Counted from the stretch's first letter, positions 17,334 through 26,117 are shown. The stretch is DNA of 64,000 bases from WHSW01 sp963769945 (GCA_963769945.1 CAVYOA010000014.1:372001-436000), one strand, 5' to 3'. The notes: generated from the letters alone by a model not told the origin. Program-made: numbers and translations.

Positions 17334-19187
17334 GTGGCTAGCATCAGCGCAGCCAGCGTCGAGCGCGTGAAAGAGGCCGCGGATGTGGTCGAGATCATCT
17401 CCGCCTACACCGATCTCAAGCGTTCGGGCGTGCGCTTCACCGGGCTCTGCCCGTTTCACGACGAGCGCACGCCGTCGTTCTCCGTAAACGCCCAAGACAA
17501 GCTTTATCACTGCTTCGGCTGCGGGGTTGGCGGCGACGTGATCAAGTTCGTCGAGGAAAAGGAGGGGCTGGCGTTTCCCGACGCGGTGGAGGCGCTTGCC
17601 GAGCGCTACGGGGTCGAACTCGAGCGCGAGGCGGAGGATCCTCGTGCTGAGGCGCAGCGGCGTGAGCGTGCCCGCTTGGCGGAGTTGCTCGAGCGCACGG
17701 CGGGTTTCTATGCGACGTTCTTAAACGACGCTCCGCAGGCGGCGAAGGCGCGGGCGTATCTGAGCGAGCGGGGGTTGACCGAGCAGGCGCTTCGCGACTT
17801 TGGTGTCGGTTGTGCGCCGGGGACGTGGGACACGGTTCTGGTTCGCGGCCAGCAGGCGGGCTATGCGGTCGAGGAGATCGAGGCTGCGGGATTGGTCTTG
17901 AAAAACCAGAAGGCCACGGGCCACTACGACCGCTTTCGCTCGCGCATCGTGTTTCCGATCCGCGACGCGCGCGGGCGCATGCAGGGCTTCGGGGCGAGGG
18001 CGTTGCAGCCCGATCAGAAGCCGAAGTATGTGAACTCGCCCGAGGGCGCGCTGTACAGCAAGCGGCGCACGCTCTACGGGATCGAGCGCGCGCGGCCGAC
18101 CATCGTCAAGTCCGGCAGGGCGCTGGTGGTCGAGGGCTATACGGACGTCATTGCCTGCCATCAGGCGCAGATCACAGATGCGGTGGCGATCATGGGCACG
18201 GCGATCACGCCCGAGCAGGTGAAGCTGCTGGGTGCCTATGCCGAGGAGGCGGTGCTGGCGCTCGATGCCGACCGCGCCGGTCGCGAGGCGATGTTGCGCG
18301 CGGAGCTCGTGGGGTCGAAGCGGCTGCGATTGCGGGTGGCGCGGATGCCCGAGGGCAAGGATCCTGCCGATCTGCTGGCGGGCGGCGATGGCGCGAGCGC
18401 GACCGCGTTTCGCAAGGCGATTGAAGACGCGGTGGACCTGCCTGTGTTCCATGCGAGGACGCTGCTCGACGATGGCGATCTGATGTCGCCGTCGGGGCGC
18501 GATCGGGCGCTCGATGAGGTGGTCGAGGTGATTGCGGCGATGGCCGACTCGATCACGCGCGAGGAGCTGATGCGCGAGGTGGGCGAGCGCCTCGATGCCG
18601 ATCCGGGGCTTGTCGCGCGCCGGATCGCGGCGGCGGGGCGGGGGATGGCGGCGGGGCCGAGGCGGGGCGCGCACCAAGCGGCGGTGCCGGTCGCTCCCGA
18701 TCACGGCTCGCGCCCGCCGAACTCGGCGGCGACGAGCCATGCCTCCGATCCCGGTCCCGAGACGGGTCAGGCCACGGTGGCGCCGCGAGTTCTCAGCGCC
18801 CGCGAGGGGCGCGAGTTGGGGCTCCTGGGCATGTGCGTGAGGCTGGCGCCAGAGGGAGCTGAGACGCTGGAGCGCCTCAGCGACGAGCACTTCTCGACGC
18901 CGACTGCGGCAAAGGCTCGCGTGTGGCTGCGCGATCATCTCGAGGAGCCGCTGACCGGCTTGCCGCGCGAGGACGAGGAGTTGGTCGCCTACGTGACCGA
19001 GGTCGTGATGCGCTCCGAGCGCGAGCCGGCCAGCGCGCACGCGATCGAGCTCAGCGAGCTCGAGCTCGAGCTCGCGCGCGTCAACGACCAGCTCACAGCA
19101 GCCGAGGCGAACGGGGGAGACCCCCCGGTCGAGCTCCAGCGCGAGCGCGCAAAGCTGACGGAACGGATCGCTCGGGCCACGTCATAG
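17334..19187 (+). CDS. dnaG: DNA primase
   Basis: 617 residues. Synthesises RNA primers at the replication fork. N-terminal CHC2 zinc domain: GLCPFHDERTPSFSV and HCFGCGVGGDVIKFVEEKEG (residues 38-80). Catalytic core with TOPRIM: VVEGYTDVIACHQ near residue 262 and LALDADRAGREAM near 310. A low-complexity linker around 430-490 leads to a DnaB-binding-like C-terminal domain that ends in helical Glu-rich sequence. GTG 17334 lies six bases after the dgt stop. Confidence 0.96.
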   Translation: MASISAASVERVKEAADVVEIISAYTDLKRSGVRFTGLCPFHDERTPSFSVNAQDKLYHCFGCGVGGDVIKFVEEKEGLAFPDAVEALAERYGVELEREAEDPRAEAQRRERARLAELLERTAGFYATFLNDAPQAAKARAYLSERGLTEQALRDFGVGCAPGTWDTVLVRGQQAGYAVEEIEAAGLVLKNQKATGHYDRFRSRIVFPIRDARGRMQGFGARALQPDQKPKYVNSPEGALYSKRRTLYGIERARPTIVKSGRALVVEGYTDVIACHQAQITDAVAIMGTAITPEQVKLLGAYAEEAVLALDADRAGREAMLRAELVGSKRLRLRVARMPEGKDPADLLAGGDGASATAFRKAIEDAVDLPVFHARTLLDDGDLMSPSGRDRALDEVVEVIAAMADSITREELMREVGERLDADPGLVARRIAAAGRGMAAGPRRGAHQAAVPVAPDHGSRPPNSAATSHASDPGPETGQATVAPRVLSAREGRELGLLGMCVRLAPEGAETLERLSDEHFSTPTAAKARVWLRDHLEEPLTGLPREDEELVAYVTEVVMRSEREPASAHAIELSELELELARVNDQLTAAEANGGDPPVELQRERAKLTERIARATS

Positions 19188-19251
19188 GGCACGAAACTTC
19201 GCAGCCACTGCGTCGGCTAGCCTGAAAAGGCGCACGAAATGCGCACCAAGA

Positions 19252-19322
19252 TCCCCCGTGATGTAACGGCAGCATACTTGACTGTTAATCAAGGCGTGGT
19301 GGTTCGAATCCACCCGGGGGAG
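19252..19322 (+). tRNA. tRNA-Asn (anticodon GTT)
   Basis: Acceptor arms TCCCCCG (19252-19258) and CGGGGGA (19315-19321) pair fully; D arm ATGT/GCAT; anticodon stem CTTGA/TCAAG with loop CTGTTAA, anticodon at 19284-19286; T arm GGTGG-TTCGAAT-CCACC; discriminator G as expected for tRNA-Asn. The CCA is not encoded. Confidence 0.95.
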
Positions 19323-19348
19323 CTAGAAAAGGGCTTGGTTGTCGTGTT

Positions 19349-20029
19349 TCAGTCGACCGTCGCGGCCCCAACTTCAACCATTGCGTGACAGTTGGCGCAG
19401 AGCAACACACACTTCTTCGCCTCTTCCCGAATGGCGTCGATCGACTTCGTGATCCCGCGCAAAGAAAGCGCGAACGACTTTTGCGACGGATCGCGATGAT
19501 GAAACTGCATCGCCGCTTGATGCCTCGCGTAGCCACAAATCTGACAGCAACCGCCAGCCTCTTCAATCAGCGTTGCCTTGGTTCTTCGGCGCCAAGCGGT
19601 GACACGGTCGATCCGACACTGCCGACATCGGGCCCTCCCGCTGTTCTCGATCACGAAGGTTGTCCAGCCATGTTCGGCGCAATCGCGAAAAAGCGTGCGC
19701 CTACCCTCTTCAACCGCACGATCGATATCGGTTCGGCGGCGAGCCCGAGGCTTGGGCAACTCATAACGATCGATCCAATACCGAACGGATCGAATACTGA
19801 CGTCGAACTTCTCAGCGATCACGGCCAGCGTGTTTCCCTCGGCCACGAGGATCGCAAGCTCTTCGCGGTCAAGCCCGCCCTTCGGCGAGTGCTTCTCGTG
19901 ACCGTTAGCGACGAGACCATGCTTGCGCAGCCAATAGGCGATGGTCGACGGGTGGCGCCCGACTAGAGCACCTATCTGGTCGAGTGACATTCCCTCGGCC
20001 AACCATGCTTTGAGTTGGTCTCTGTCCAT
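19349..20029 (-). CDS. HNH endonuclease with two N-terminal helix-turn-helix units
   Basis: 226 residues from ATG 20029. Two similar DNA-binding HTH units come first (LAEGMSLDQIGALVGRHPST near residue 8 and VAEGNTLAVIAEKFDVSIRS near 60). A zinc cluster and HNH fold follow: CRQCRIDRVTAW, CCQICGY near 165, AMQFHHRDPSQKSF with the double His, and VLLCANCHAMVE near the end. This arrangement is seen in free-standing HNH genes of mobile or homing type in Actinobacteria. It converges on tRNA-Asn with only 26 bases between. No integrase, repeats or plasmid genes surround it. Target unknown. Confidence 0.8.
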   Translation of the reverse strand: MDRDQLKAWLAEGMSLDQIGALVGRHPSTIAYWLRKHGLVANGHEKHSPKGGLDREELAILVAEGNTLAVIAEKFDVSIRSVRYWIDRYELPKPRARRRTDIDRAVEEGRRTLFRDCAEHGWTTFVIENSGRARCRQCRIDRVTAWRRRTKATLIEEAGGCCQICGYARHQAAMQFHHRDPSQKSFALSLRGITKSIDAIREEAKKCVLLCANCHAMVEVGAATVD

Positions 20030-20082
20030 TGCCGGATCATGCCATCCAAGTCGGACGAAAAAACGAACAGGTGTTCGCCAGC

Positions 20083-21312
20083 TCAATTGGCTCCGAGTGC
20101 CTCCACCAACGCCGCACCGCGGCCTGCGCCGTCGTTCTCCGCCGACCATTGAGCGAGCGCTCTCGCGCGCCCCCCGAACGGCGGATCACTCAGCACCCGC
20201 CGCACGGCCGCCCGCAGCGATCCGGCACCCATCAGCCGCCACGGCAGCATCAGGCCCGTACCCGACCACGCCACCCGCGCGCCGTTCTCGGCCATGTCGC
20301 CAACCGCGGGGCAACAGAGCACCGGCACGCCGGCGCCGAGGGCTCGCGCCACCGTGCCGTGCCCGCCGTGAGTGATCACGAGATCGGCGACGGACATCGC
20401 CTGCGTGTAGCTGAGCCAGTCGACCACGCGCGCGTTCGCCGGCGCGGGGGGCAGCGCAACCGTCGGCAGGTGACGGTTGGTTGTGGCCAGCACCCGCACC
20501 GGTTCGTCGGCCAGTGCCTCCAACGCCACGCGCACCAGCTTGCACTCGGGATCCTGAGCCGTGGAGGGAGCAACCAGCACCAGCGGGGCATCGCCTTCGG
20601 GCAAGTCGACGTCGTCGAACGGCAACTCGAACCCCATCGGCCCGGTCACGTGCACGCCGCGCGGCCAAGCCCGCGGATACTCGAGCTGGGGGAACGTCGC
20701 CACCAGCGCCAGCTCTTCGCTGATCCCGCCATGCAGCCGCCGCGTTGGCTCGAGCCCGATCTGCAGCCGCGACTCGTTCAGCTCATCGCGCCCGCGCTCG
20801 AGCCCGCCGACCAACACCGGCAGCGCTCGCCGCCACACCGTTCGCCCCAAGCCGGTGCGCGGTGGCATCGCCCCAAAGGCAAAGAACGGCAATCCCGGCT
20901 CGTGCACCGGCCACACGTGCGGCACCAGCGTCGCCCGCCGCAACCCCGCCTTCTCCGCCGCCAGCGACGGTGCCAGCGTGAGAATGTCGCTGACGACGAC
21001 GTCGAAGCGCTCGCGCTCCATCAGCGGCATCAGCGCCAGCGCCGCGTCCGCCGCCGATGGCTCATCCACCGATCCACCCGGTGGCGGCGGAAATGTCGTG
21101 TACTCCTGCGCCGCCGTGAAGCCCAACCCCGCCGCCTCGACCGGTTCGCGCCATCGCTCCCACGTCTCGACCAGCACGCTGTGCCCGCGCTCGCGCAGCG
21201 CCAGCGCCAGCGAGATCGCCGGGAAGGCATGACCAGCATCGCCAAACGCAGCCACCAGCACCTTGCAAGATCCGTTTCCCCTACCGCCGCGCGATTTGAC
21301 CCCAGTCCTCAT
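20083..21312 (-). CDS. Glycosyltransferase, GT1 / MGT-like family
   Basis: About 409 residues. GT-B fold enzyme that probably transfers a sugar from a nucleotide sugar to a small hydrophobic acceptor. N-terminal VLVAAFGDAGHAFPAISLALAL and the C-terminal donor-site block VADLVITHGGHGTVARALGAGVPVLCCP match the family, with HGG in place of the more usual HGGxNT. The start is uncertain: ATG 21312 is used, but GTG codons at the beginning of VLVAAFG (near 21263) give a more canonical N-terminus. It is divergent from the gene at 21332. Confidence 0.8.
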   Translation of the reverse strand: MRTGVKSRGGRGNGSCKVLVAAFGDAGHAFPAISLALALRERGHSVLVETWERWREPVEAAGLGFTAAQEYTTFPPPPGGSVDEPSAADAALALMPLMERERFDVVVSDILTLAPSLAAEKAGLRRATLVPHVWPVHEPGLPFFAFGAMPPRTGLGRTVWRRALPVLVGGLERGRDELNESRLQIGLEPTRRLHGGISEELALVATFPQLEYPRAWPRGVHVTGPMGFELPFDDVDLPEGDAPLVLVAPSTAQDPECKLVRVALEALADEPVRVLATTNRHLPTVALPPAPANARVVDWLSYTQAMSVADLVITHGGHGTVARALGAGVPVLCCPAVGDMAENGARVAWSGTGLMLPWRLMGAGSLRAAVRRVLSDPPFGGRARALAQWSAENDGAGRGAALVEALGAN

Positions 21313-21331
21313 CTCGCGCACCATTCTCACG

Positions 21332-21844
21332 ATGCGAGCCCGCTCTCGTGACTCGGCGCGTCGCCTGCGCGCCTCCGTCCAGCGTCTTCCGCGCCACACC
21401 AGGGAGGCGATGCTGCGCGGCATCGCCGCCAACCGCATCATCGTCGGCGCCTACGTCGACCCGAGCTCGGGCGGCATCTGCCCGATGCTCGCCGCTCACC
21501 GAAACGGCGGCCGCACCGATCTCGCCAGCTTCGCCCGCGCCTGGGACGAGTACACCGATGCGCGCCGGCCACGCCGAGCCACCCGCCGCGAAGTCGCCCA
21601 GCTGCGCTCCCTGCTCGAAGACAACCTCGATTTCGACTCGGAGCTCGACCGCACGCCGATCGCGGTCTTGGCGGCGCAGCTTCGCAGCGAGCGAGAGCAG
21701 CTCACAGGCTGCACCGACTCGCCACCACCCGCCACCGCCGCGCCGGTGAGCGTGCCCGAGCCCGAATCGGCCAAGATCCGCGTTCGCCGCCGCCCCGGCC
21801 GCGATCTACTCAGCGCGACCGAGCGCGAGCTCTCGCGCCCCTAG
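21332..21844 (+). CDS. Hypothetical protein conserved in style, Arg-rich
   Basis: 170 residues; I do not recognise a family. The N-terminus is very basic (MRARSRDSARRLRASVQRLP). The central part has GAYVDPSSGGICPMLAAHRNGGR and FARAWDEYTDARRPRRATRRE, followed by a charged helix LRSLLEDNLDFD and a Pro/Ala linker. No signal peptide or membrane segment. Cytosolic, possibly nucleic-acid-associated judging from charge. It converges on the SDR gene with a six-base gap. Confidence 0.6.
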   Translation: MRARSRDSARRLRASVQRLPRHTREAMLRGIAANRIIVGAYVDPSSGGICPMLAAHRNGGRTDLASFARAWDEYTDARRPRRATRREVAQLRSLLEDNLDFDSELDRTPIAVLAAQLRSEREQLTGCTDSPPPATAAPVSVPEPESAKIRVRRRPGRDLLSATERELSRP

Positions 21845-21850
21845 CCGCGC

Positions 21851-22573
21851 CTAAAGCCCCTCGCCCGGTCGCGTGAACACGATCTCGGGTATCAGGCACG
21901 CCGGGGACGTGCTCAGCAGATACCTGACCGCGCCGGCGATGTCCTCGGGACGGATCATCTCCTCGGCCGGCACCTGCTCCTTGACGAACTCGGTCATCGG
22001 CGTATCGACGAAACCCGGACACAGCGCCGTCACCTGAATCCCCTGCCCATCGTGCTCCTTCTGGGTCGCCTGGCTGAAGCCGATCACCCCGGCCTTCGTC
22101 GCCGAGTAGACCGATAGCCAGCCCTGACCCGCTTTACCGGCGATCGAAGCTGTGTTCGCGATCAGCGCTTTGCCGTGCTCCGCTCCCGCCTCCTTGAGCA
22201 TCGGCAGCGACTCGCGCGTCGTCAAGATCAGGCCGCGCAGATTCGCGCCGATCTGGATGTCGAGCTTCTTCGCCGAGATCGAGTCCATCGCCTCGCCGAT
22301 GCCGACGCCACCGTTGTTTGCGAGCACGTCAAGCCGCCCATACTTCTCGCGGTGCGTCGCCACCAGCGCGACGATCTCCTCCTCCTCGCCGAGCTGCGCC
22401 GGCACCGCCTCAACCTCGATCCCGTCCGCGCGCAAGCCGTCCGCCGCCGCCTCGAGCTTGTCCGGCCGCCGCGCCGAGATTGTCACGCCATAGCCATCCT
22501 CACCGAGCGCACGCGCGATCGCCAAGCCGATCCCGCTCGAACCACCTGTCACCAATGCCGCACGCTCAGCCAC
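21851..22573 (-). CDS. SDR family NAD(P)-dependent oxidoreductase
   Basis: 240 residues. Rossmann cofactor motif TGGSSGIG (residues 9-16), NNGGVGIGEAM in the NNAG position, the Ser of the IANTASIAGKAG strand and catalytic YSATK near residue 153, and the PGFVDTPM turn near 184. GTG 22573 is chosen because AAGGAGG lies six bases upstream and the Rossmann strand follows at once. The C-terminus is short but complete. It oxidises or reduces a secondary alcohol/ketone; substrate unknown. Confidence 0.88.
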   Translation of the reverse strand: MAERAALVTGGSSGIGLAIARALGEDGYGVTISARRPDKLEAAADGLRADGIEVEAVPAQLGEEEEIVALVATHREKYGRLDVLANNGGVGIGEAMDSISAKKLDIQIGANLRGLILTTRESLPMLKEAGAEHGKALIANTASIAGKAGQGWLSVYSATKAGVIGFSQATQKEHDGQGIQVTALCPGFVDTPMTEFVKEQVPAEEMIRPEDIAGAVRYLLSTSPACLIPEIVFTRPGEGL

Positions 22574-22702
22574 CCAATCCTCCTTCGATCGAAACTCAGC
22601 CGCGCACCCTAGATGGTCGATTCCGAATTGTCGTGCGCTCGGAGCCCGAATCGATGTCGCCGCCGCAGTCGCCCGCTTAAGCACGTGATTAACCGCGCTG
22701 TC

Positions 22703-22708
22703 TAGGAT
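22703..22708 (+). promoter_or_regulatory. -10-like TAGGAT seven bases before a GTG start
   Basis: The downstream gene has no Shine-Dalgarno; this spacing fits a leaderless message starting at or next to GTG 22716. Confidence 0.4.
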
Positions 22709-22715
22709 TCTCCCG

Positions 22716-23690
22716 GTGCGTCAACTGACTAACCGCGCCGTAGCGCTGACCGCGCTCGCCACCCTGCTGGTCGCCGGCTGCGGCGCCGACGAAGAGTCGA
22801 CAACCGCCGCGCCGGCTCCCGAGGCGTCGGCGTTTCCGGACCCAGGCAACGGCAGCCTGCAGGATCTCGCCGAGACGTCCGCTCCCGGCGACGACCTCGT
22901 CGTCTCGCCCGCCGGCCAGGTCTTCACCGTCGGCAACAACCGCCTCGGCCTCGGCGTCTTCACTGTCGAGCGCGAGCAGATCACCGACGCCGACGTCGCT
23001 GTCTATGCCTCGCGCGGCGCCGGCGGCCCCGTCGAGGGCCCCTATCCCGCCCGCGTCGAGAGCCTCGAGACAGAGCCCGCGTTCACGGCTGAGAACACGG
23101 CCGCCGACCCGGATGCCGCGAAGGCCGTCTACGTCACGGAGATCGAGTTCGACGCGCCGGGCGAGTGGCGCATGACCGCGCTTGTACGCCAGGGCGAGGA
23201 GTTCGCCGCCGTCAACATGCCGAGCATCATCGTTCGCGCCAACGACCCCGTCCCAGCGCCTGGCGACGAGGCCGTCAGCGTGCACACGCCGACCGCCGAC
23301 CAGGTCTCCAACATCGAGGAGATCGACACCCGCGTGCCGCCCTCCTCGATGCACGAGGACGATCTCGCCGACGTCCTCGGCGAGAAGCCGGTCGTGCTCT
23401 TGTTCGCGACCCCCGCGCTTTGCTTCAGTCGCGTCTGCGGGCCCGTCGTCGACGTCGCCGAGCAGGTCAAGCGCGACTACGAGGACGCCGCAGCCTTCAT
23501 CCACATGGAGATCTACAACGACAACCTCGCCAACAACGGCGTCCGCGAGCAGGTTCGCGCCTACAAGCTGCCCACCGAGCCGTGGCTGTTCGTGGTCGAT
23601 TGCGAGGGCAAGATCGACACCCGCATCGAGGGTGCATTCAGCGTCGCCGAACTCACCGAAGCCGTCGAGGCCGTCGAGGGCAGTTGCTAG
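22716..23690 (+). CDS. Lipoprotein with C-terminal thioredoxin-like domain
   Basis: 324 residues. Lipoprotein signal with lipobox LVAGC (Cys near residue 22), then an Ala/Pro/Glu linker. Residues about 45-180 look like an immunoglobulin-like substrate domain (VFTVGNNRLGLGVFTVERE ... GEWRMTALVRQGEEF). Residues about 215-324 resemble a thioredoxin fold: VVLLFATPALCFSRVCGPVVD has two Cys four residues apart (CFSRVC) where thioredoxins have CxxC, and LPTEPWLFVVDCEGKI contains the conserved cis-Pro region. It is probably anchored to the outer face of the membrane. Redox activity is uncertain because the Cys spacing is not standard. Confidence 0.75.
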   Translation: MRQLTNRAVALTALATLLVAGCGADEESTTAAPAPEASAFPDPGNGSLQDLAETSAPGDDLVVSPAGQVFTVGNNRLGLGVFTVEREQITDADVAVYASRGAGGPVEGPYPARVESLETEPAFTAENTAADPDAAKAVYVTEIEFDAPGEWRMTALVRQGEEFAAVNMPSIIVRANDPVPAPGDEAVSVHTPTADQVSNIEEIDTRVPPSSMHEDDLADVLGEKPVVLLFATPALCFSRVCGPVVDVAEQVKRDYEDAAAFIHMEIYNDNLANNGVREQVRAYKLPTEPWLFVVDCEGKIDTRIEGAFSVAELTEAVEAVEGSC

Positions 23691-23757
23691 CTGTAGCGCC
23701 CCGCGGAGGAGCCGCTGGTAGTTATCGGCCACGTGGGGTAGCTCTCAAGGGGACGCT

Positions 23758-24252
23758 ATGGAGAGCTCCGAGCACAAGGCGCATTTCACTGTCGAGAACA
23801 GCCCAGAGGCGGCGCTGCACGCTCGCCAAGCGCTCGCGAAGCTGGCCGAGTTCCTAGCGGACGAGACCTACGCTGATCTCAGAGTCGTGGTCAGCGAGTT
23901 GGTGGCCAACGGTGCTGAACACGGCCCCGCCGGGCCCGTCTCGGTTTGGATCGAGCTTCTCGCCGACGGCGGGGTGCGCGGGTGGGTGCGCGACGGTGGT
24001 ACCGGCGGCGTAAAGATTGCGGAGGGGCAGCAGCCGGGAACAGGGCTCGGCCTGTTGATCGTCGACACGCTGGCCGCCGGCTGGGGAACTCATCCCGGTA
24101 GCTCGGATGTCTGGTTCGAGCTTGCCGCGCCCGGGGTCCGGCGCCCCTCACCGTCGGAGAGCAATGATCTCCCAGGCCGAAGCCTTCCTGCCGATGCCGC
24201 TCGGCCGTCCAGGCTGCGAGCGCGGGCGCGACCCCGCGAAGAGTGCAAATGA
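23758..24252 (+). CDS. Anti-sigma regulatory factor-type ATP-binding protein (HATPase, RsbW-like)
   Basis: 164 residues. GHKL ATPase fold: N box VVSELVANGAEHGPAG (residues 43-58), G1 box VRDGGTGG near 79 and G2 box GTGLGLLIVDTLAAGWG near 97. The last 45 residues are a disordered Pro/Arg-rich tail absent from classical RsbW. AAGGGGA precedes ATG. It may bind or phosphorylate a partner of the SigB/F-type sigma factor encoded 0.4 kb away on the other strand; the pair is inferred from proximity only. Confidence 0.75.
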   Translation: MESSEHKAHFTVENSPEAALHARQALAKLAEFLADETYADLRVVVSELVANGAEHGPAGPVSVWIELLADGGVRGWVRDGGTGGVKIAEGQQPGTGLGLLIVDTLAAGWGTHPGSSDVWFELAAPGVRRPSPSESNDLPGRSLPADAARPSRLRARARPREECK

Positions 24253-24299
24253 CCGTTGGGCGCATGATGCTGCGCCGTAGCGCACTGTAATAGCCTCCG

Positions 24300-24647
24300 G
24301 TGGACGTGAATCCGACACCGCGCGAAGAACGGCTGGCAAACAATGAGGCGATGTTTCGGGTCGCCAACGAACGCATGGCAGGCTGGGAAGATCAGCACGC
24401 TGCCAGCGAGATCGAGCTGTACTTCTGCGAGTGCGCCGACCCGGATTGCCGCGAAAAGCTGGCGCTGACGAAAGCCCAATACGAACGGGTCCGGTCGCAT
24501 CCACGCCACTTCGTGGTACACGACGGGCACGAGATTCCCGACATCGAGACGGTGGTCCACCGAGCCGAGGCCTGGACCATCGTCGAGAAGCCGCCAGAGG
24601 TCGCCGACACGATCGAGCCCCTCGATCCCCGCTCGCCCGATAGGTGA
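24300..24647 (+). CDS. Small Cys-containing protein of unknown function
   Basis: 115 residues; not assigned to a named family. After a charged helical start (REERLANNEAMFRVANERM) comes FCECADPDCREKLALT, a CxC-x4-C cluster suited to zinc binding, then YERVRSHPRHFVVHDGHEIPD and a C-terminal strand region. Soluble, no signal peptide. GTG start 24300 follows TAATAG by six bases. It lies between an anti-sigma-type ATPase gene and a sigma factor gene, converging on the latter with seven bases between. Confidence 0.65.
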   Translation: MDVNPTPREERLANNEAMFRVANERMAGWEDQHAASEIELYFCECADPDCREKLALTKAQYERVRSHPRHFVVHDGHEIPDIETVVHRAEAWTIVEKPPEVADTIEPLDPRSPDR

Positions 24648-24654
24648 CCGGCTG

Positions 24655-25414
24655 TCAGCGACGCTGCTCGGCTGAGACGGCCTCGAGCAGCTTTCCCAGG
24701 GCCCTGCGCGAGGTCCGCGAGATCTGCATTTGAGATACGCCTCGTTCGTCGGCGATCTCGCGTTGGGTCTTGCCGCCTGCGAAGCGTTGCATCAGCACCT
24801 CGACCTCTCGATCCATCGAGCCCGGCGCTCGCGCAGGCGAAACTGGCTTCGACTTGGTCGTATCCGAGGTCGGGCGACCCGAGCGAGTCCTTGATCGGCG
24901 CAGCTTCTTCATCGCTGCCGGTTGGAGCGTCGAGTGAGACCGTGTAGCGCGCCTCTCGCGCCGCGAGCGCCTCGTGCACATGAGCGGCGTCAAGTCCGGT
25001 TCGCTCGGCGAGCTCAGTGACCGTGGGCGGACGCGAGAGCTGCTCAGTCATCTCGTCCAAGGCCACGCCAACCTTCGCCGTCGACTCTTGCAGTCCGCGA
25101 GGTAAGCGCAGGTTCCACACGCGGTCACGGAAGTGCCGACGAAGCTCTCCGAGAATTGTCGGCACCGCATAGGCGGTGAAAGGCCGGCCGCGGCTGGGGT
25201 CGAACCCCTGGATCGCCTTGACCAAACCGAGGTCCGCAACCTGAACGAGATCCTCGAACGGTTCGCTACCGCCGCGATATCTGCGAGCGAGCGACCGAGA
25301 TAGCGGCAGATATCGCTCGACCAACTGCTCCAGGAGTCGTGGCGAAGGGCGCGAGGCGTATTCGGCAAGCAGGCGCGCGTCCTCTCGCTGGGAAGCAGGG
25401 GTAACGCTGTTCAC
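24655..25414 (-). pseudogene. SigB/SigF family RNA polymerase sigma factor, frameshifted in region 4
   Basis: GTG 25414 with GGAGG upstream starts a sigma-70 family protein: region 2 reads LVQVADLGLVKAIQGFDPSRG and FTAYAVPTILGELRRHFRD, then WNLRLPRGLQE and region 3 LSRPPTVTELAERTGL. Near 24820-24850 the frame changes (probably two missing bases around an expected LRERLRAL), after which region 4 continues in another frame: DREVEVLMQRFAGGKTQREIADERGVSQMQISR to the stop at 24655. No in-frame stop lies before the shift, so a sequence error is likely. Members direct general-stress or sporulation-type promoters and are held by anti-sigma factors. Confidence 0.8.
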
Positions 25415-25691
25415 GGCTCAAACCTCCAGGGCTGTCGCGAGTTGCGACTAGCCCACCTCCGTGAAGGTGACCCGAACAGGGTCGAGTTGGTCGCTCTCTT
25501 GTTTCCGGCGCTTGCTTTCGCCGACCGGGGACTGATCGTTCTTTACCCGTGGCGAGCGTCGTGAAACTGGCGTCGAGCGCAATCGAACTCGGCAAAGATC
25601 TGTCTCGCACGCGCCGATAAAACGTCGTCGCGAGGGCGGTGATGAGCTCGGTGGGCGGGGTAGACCCTAGTCCCCTACCAAAGGAGCAACA

Positions 25692-26117
25692 ATGGAATAC
25701 GGCAGCAGTCAGTACGGCAGCGGCGGGACGCGGGAAGGCTCGTTTGGCCGGACTCGGCGCCTCGCAAGCGAAACGAAGCAGGCGTTCAAGACAACCGAGT
25801 TCTGGATCTATCTGACGATCCTCGTCGGCTTGCTGATCGCCGGCGTCGTCGCCGACGCAGATGAAGGCAGCACGACCGACGGTTTCGGCGCAAATCAGGT
25901 CTGGCTCTATGCGGTGCTTCTGACGATCGGCTACCTGCTCAGCCGAGGTCTCGCCAAGTCCGGAAGCCGCGATCCCTACTGGGATGAATCGTCTACGAGC
26001 GGCGACGACGACGCATCGATCGGCGACCGGGTCAAGGCCGCCGCGCAGGTGCTCAAGGAGGGCCCGGACGACGGCTCCTCAGAGTCGACCAGGCCGATGG
26101 GCGAACGGCGCTACTAG
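25692..26117 (+). CDS. Small two-helix membrane protein, unknown function
   Basis: 141 residues. A Gly/Ser/Tyr-rich N-terminus (MEYGSSQYGSGGTREG) and a basic segment precede two hydrophobic helices, IYLTILVGLLIAGVVADA (residues about 38-55) and VWLYAVLLTIGYLLSRGLA (about 75-93). The C-terminal half is acidic with KAAAQVLKEG. AAAGGAG lies seven bases before ATG. The divergent 277-base gap to the sigma factor gene holds both promoters; GGGTA at 25658-25662 is a possible SigB/F-type -10. No family recognised. Confidence 0.65.
   Translation: MEYGSSQYGSGGTREGSFGRTRRLASETKQAFKTTEFWIYLTILVGLLIAGVVADADEGSTTDGFGANQVWLYAVLLTIGYLLSRGLAKSGSRDPYWDESSTSGDDDASIGDRVKAAAQVLKEGPDDGSSESTRPMGERRY

Noticed and set aside
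17721..19040. 439-codon minus-strand frame over dnaG
   Set aside because: Lies fully within the DnaG coding region, Arg/His-rich, no domain.
19252..22573. Integrative element at tRNA-Asn
   Set aside because: No integrase, no repeated tRNA end, and neighbouring genes have ordinary base composition; only the HNH gene is suspicious.
22689..23732. 347-codon minus-strand frame opposite the lipoprotein gene
   Set aside because: The plus strand has a lipobox and thioredoxin-like motifs; the minus frame has only Val/Asp/Gly-rich repeats.
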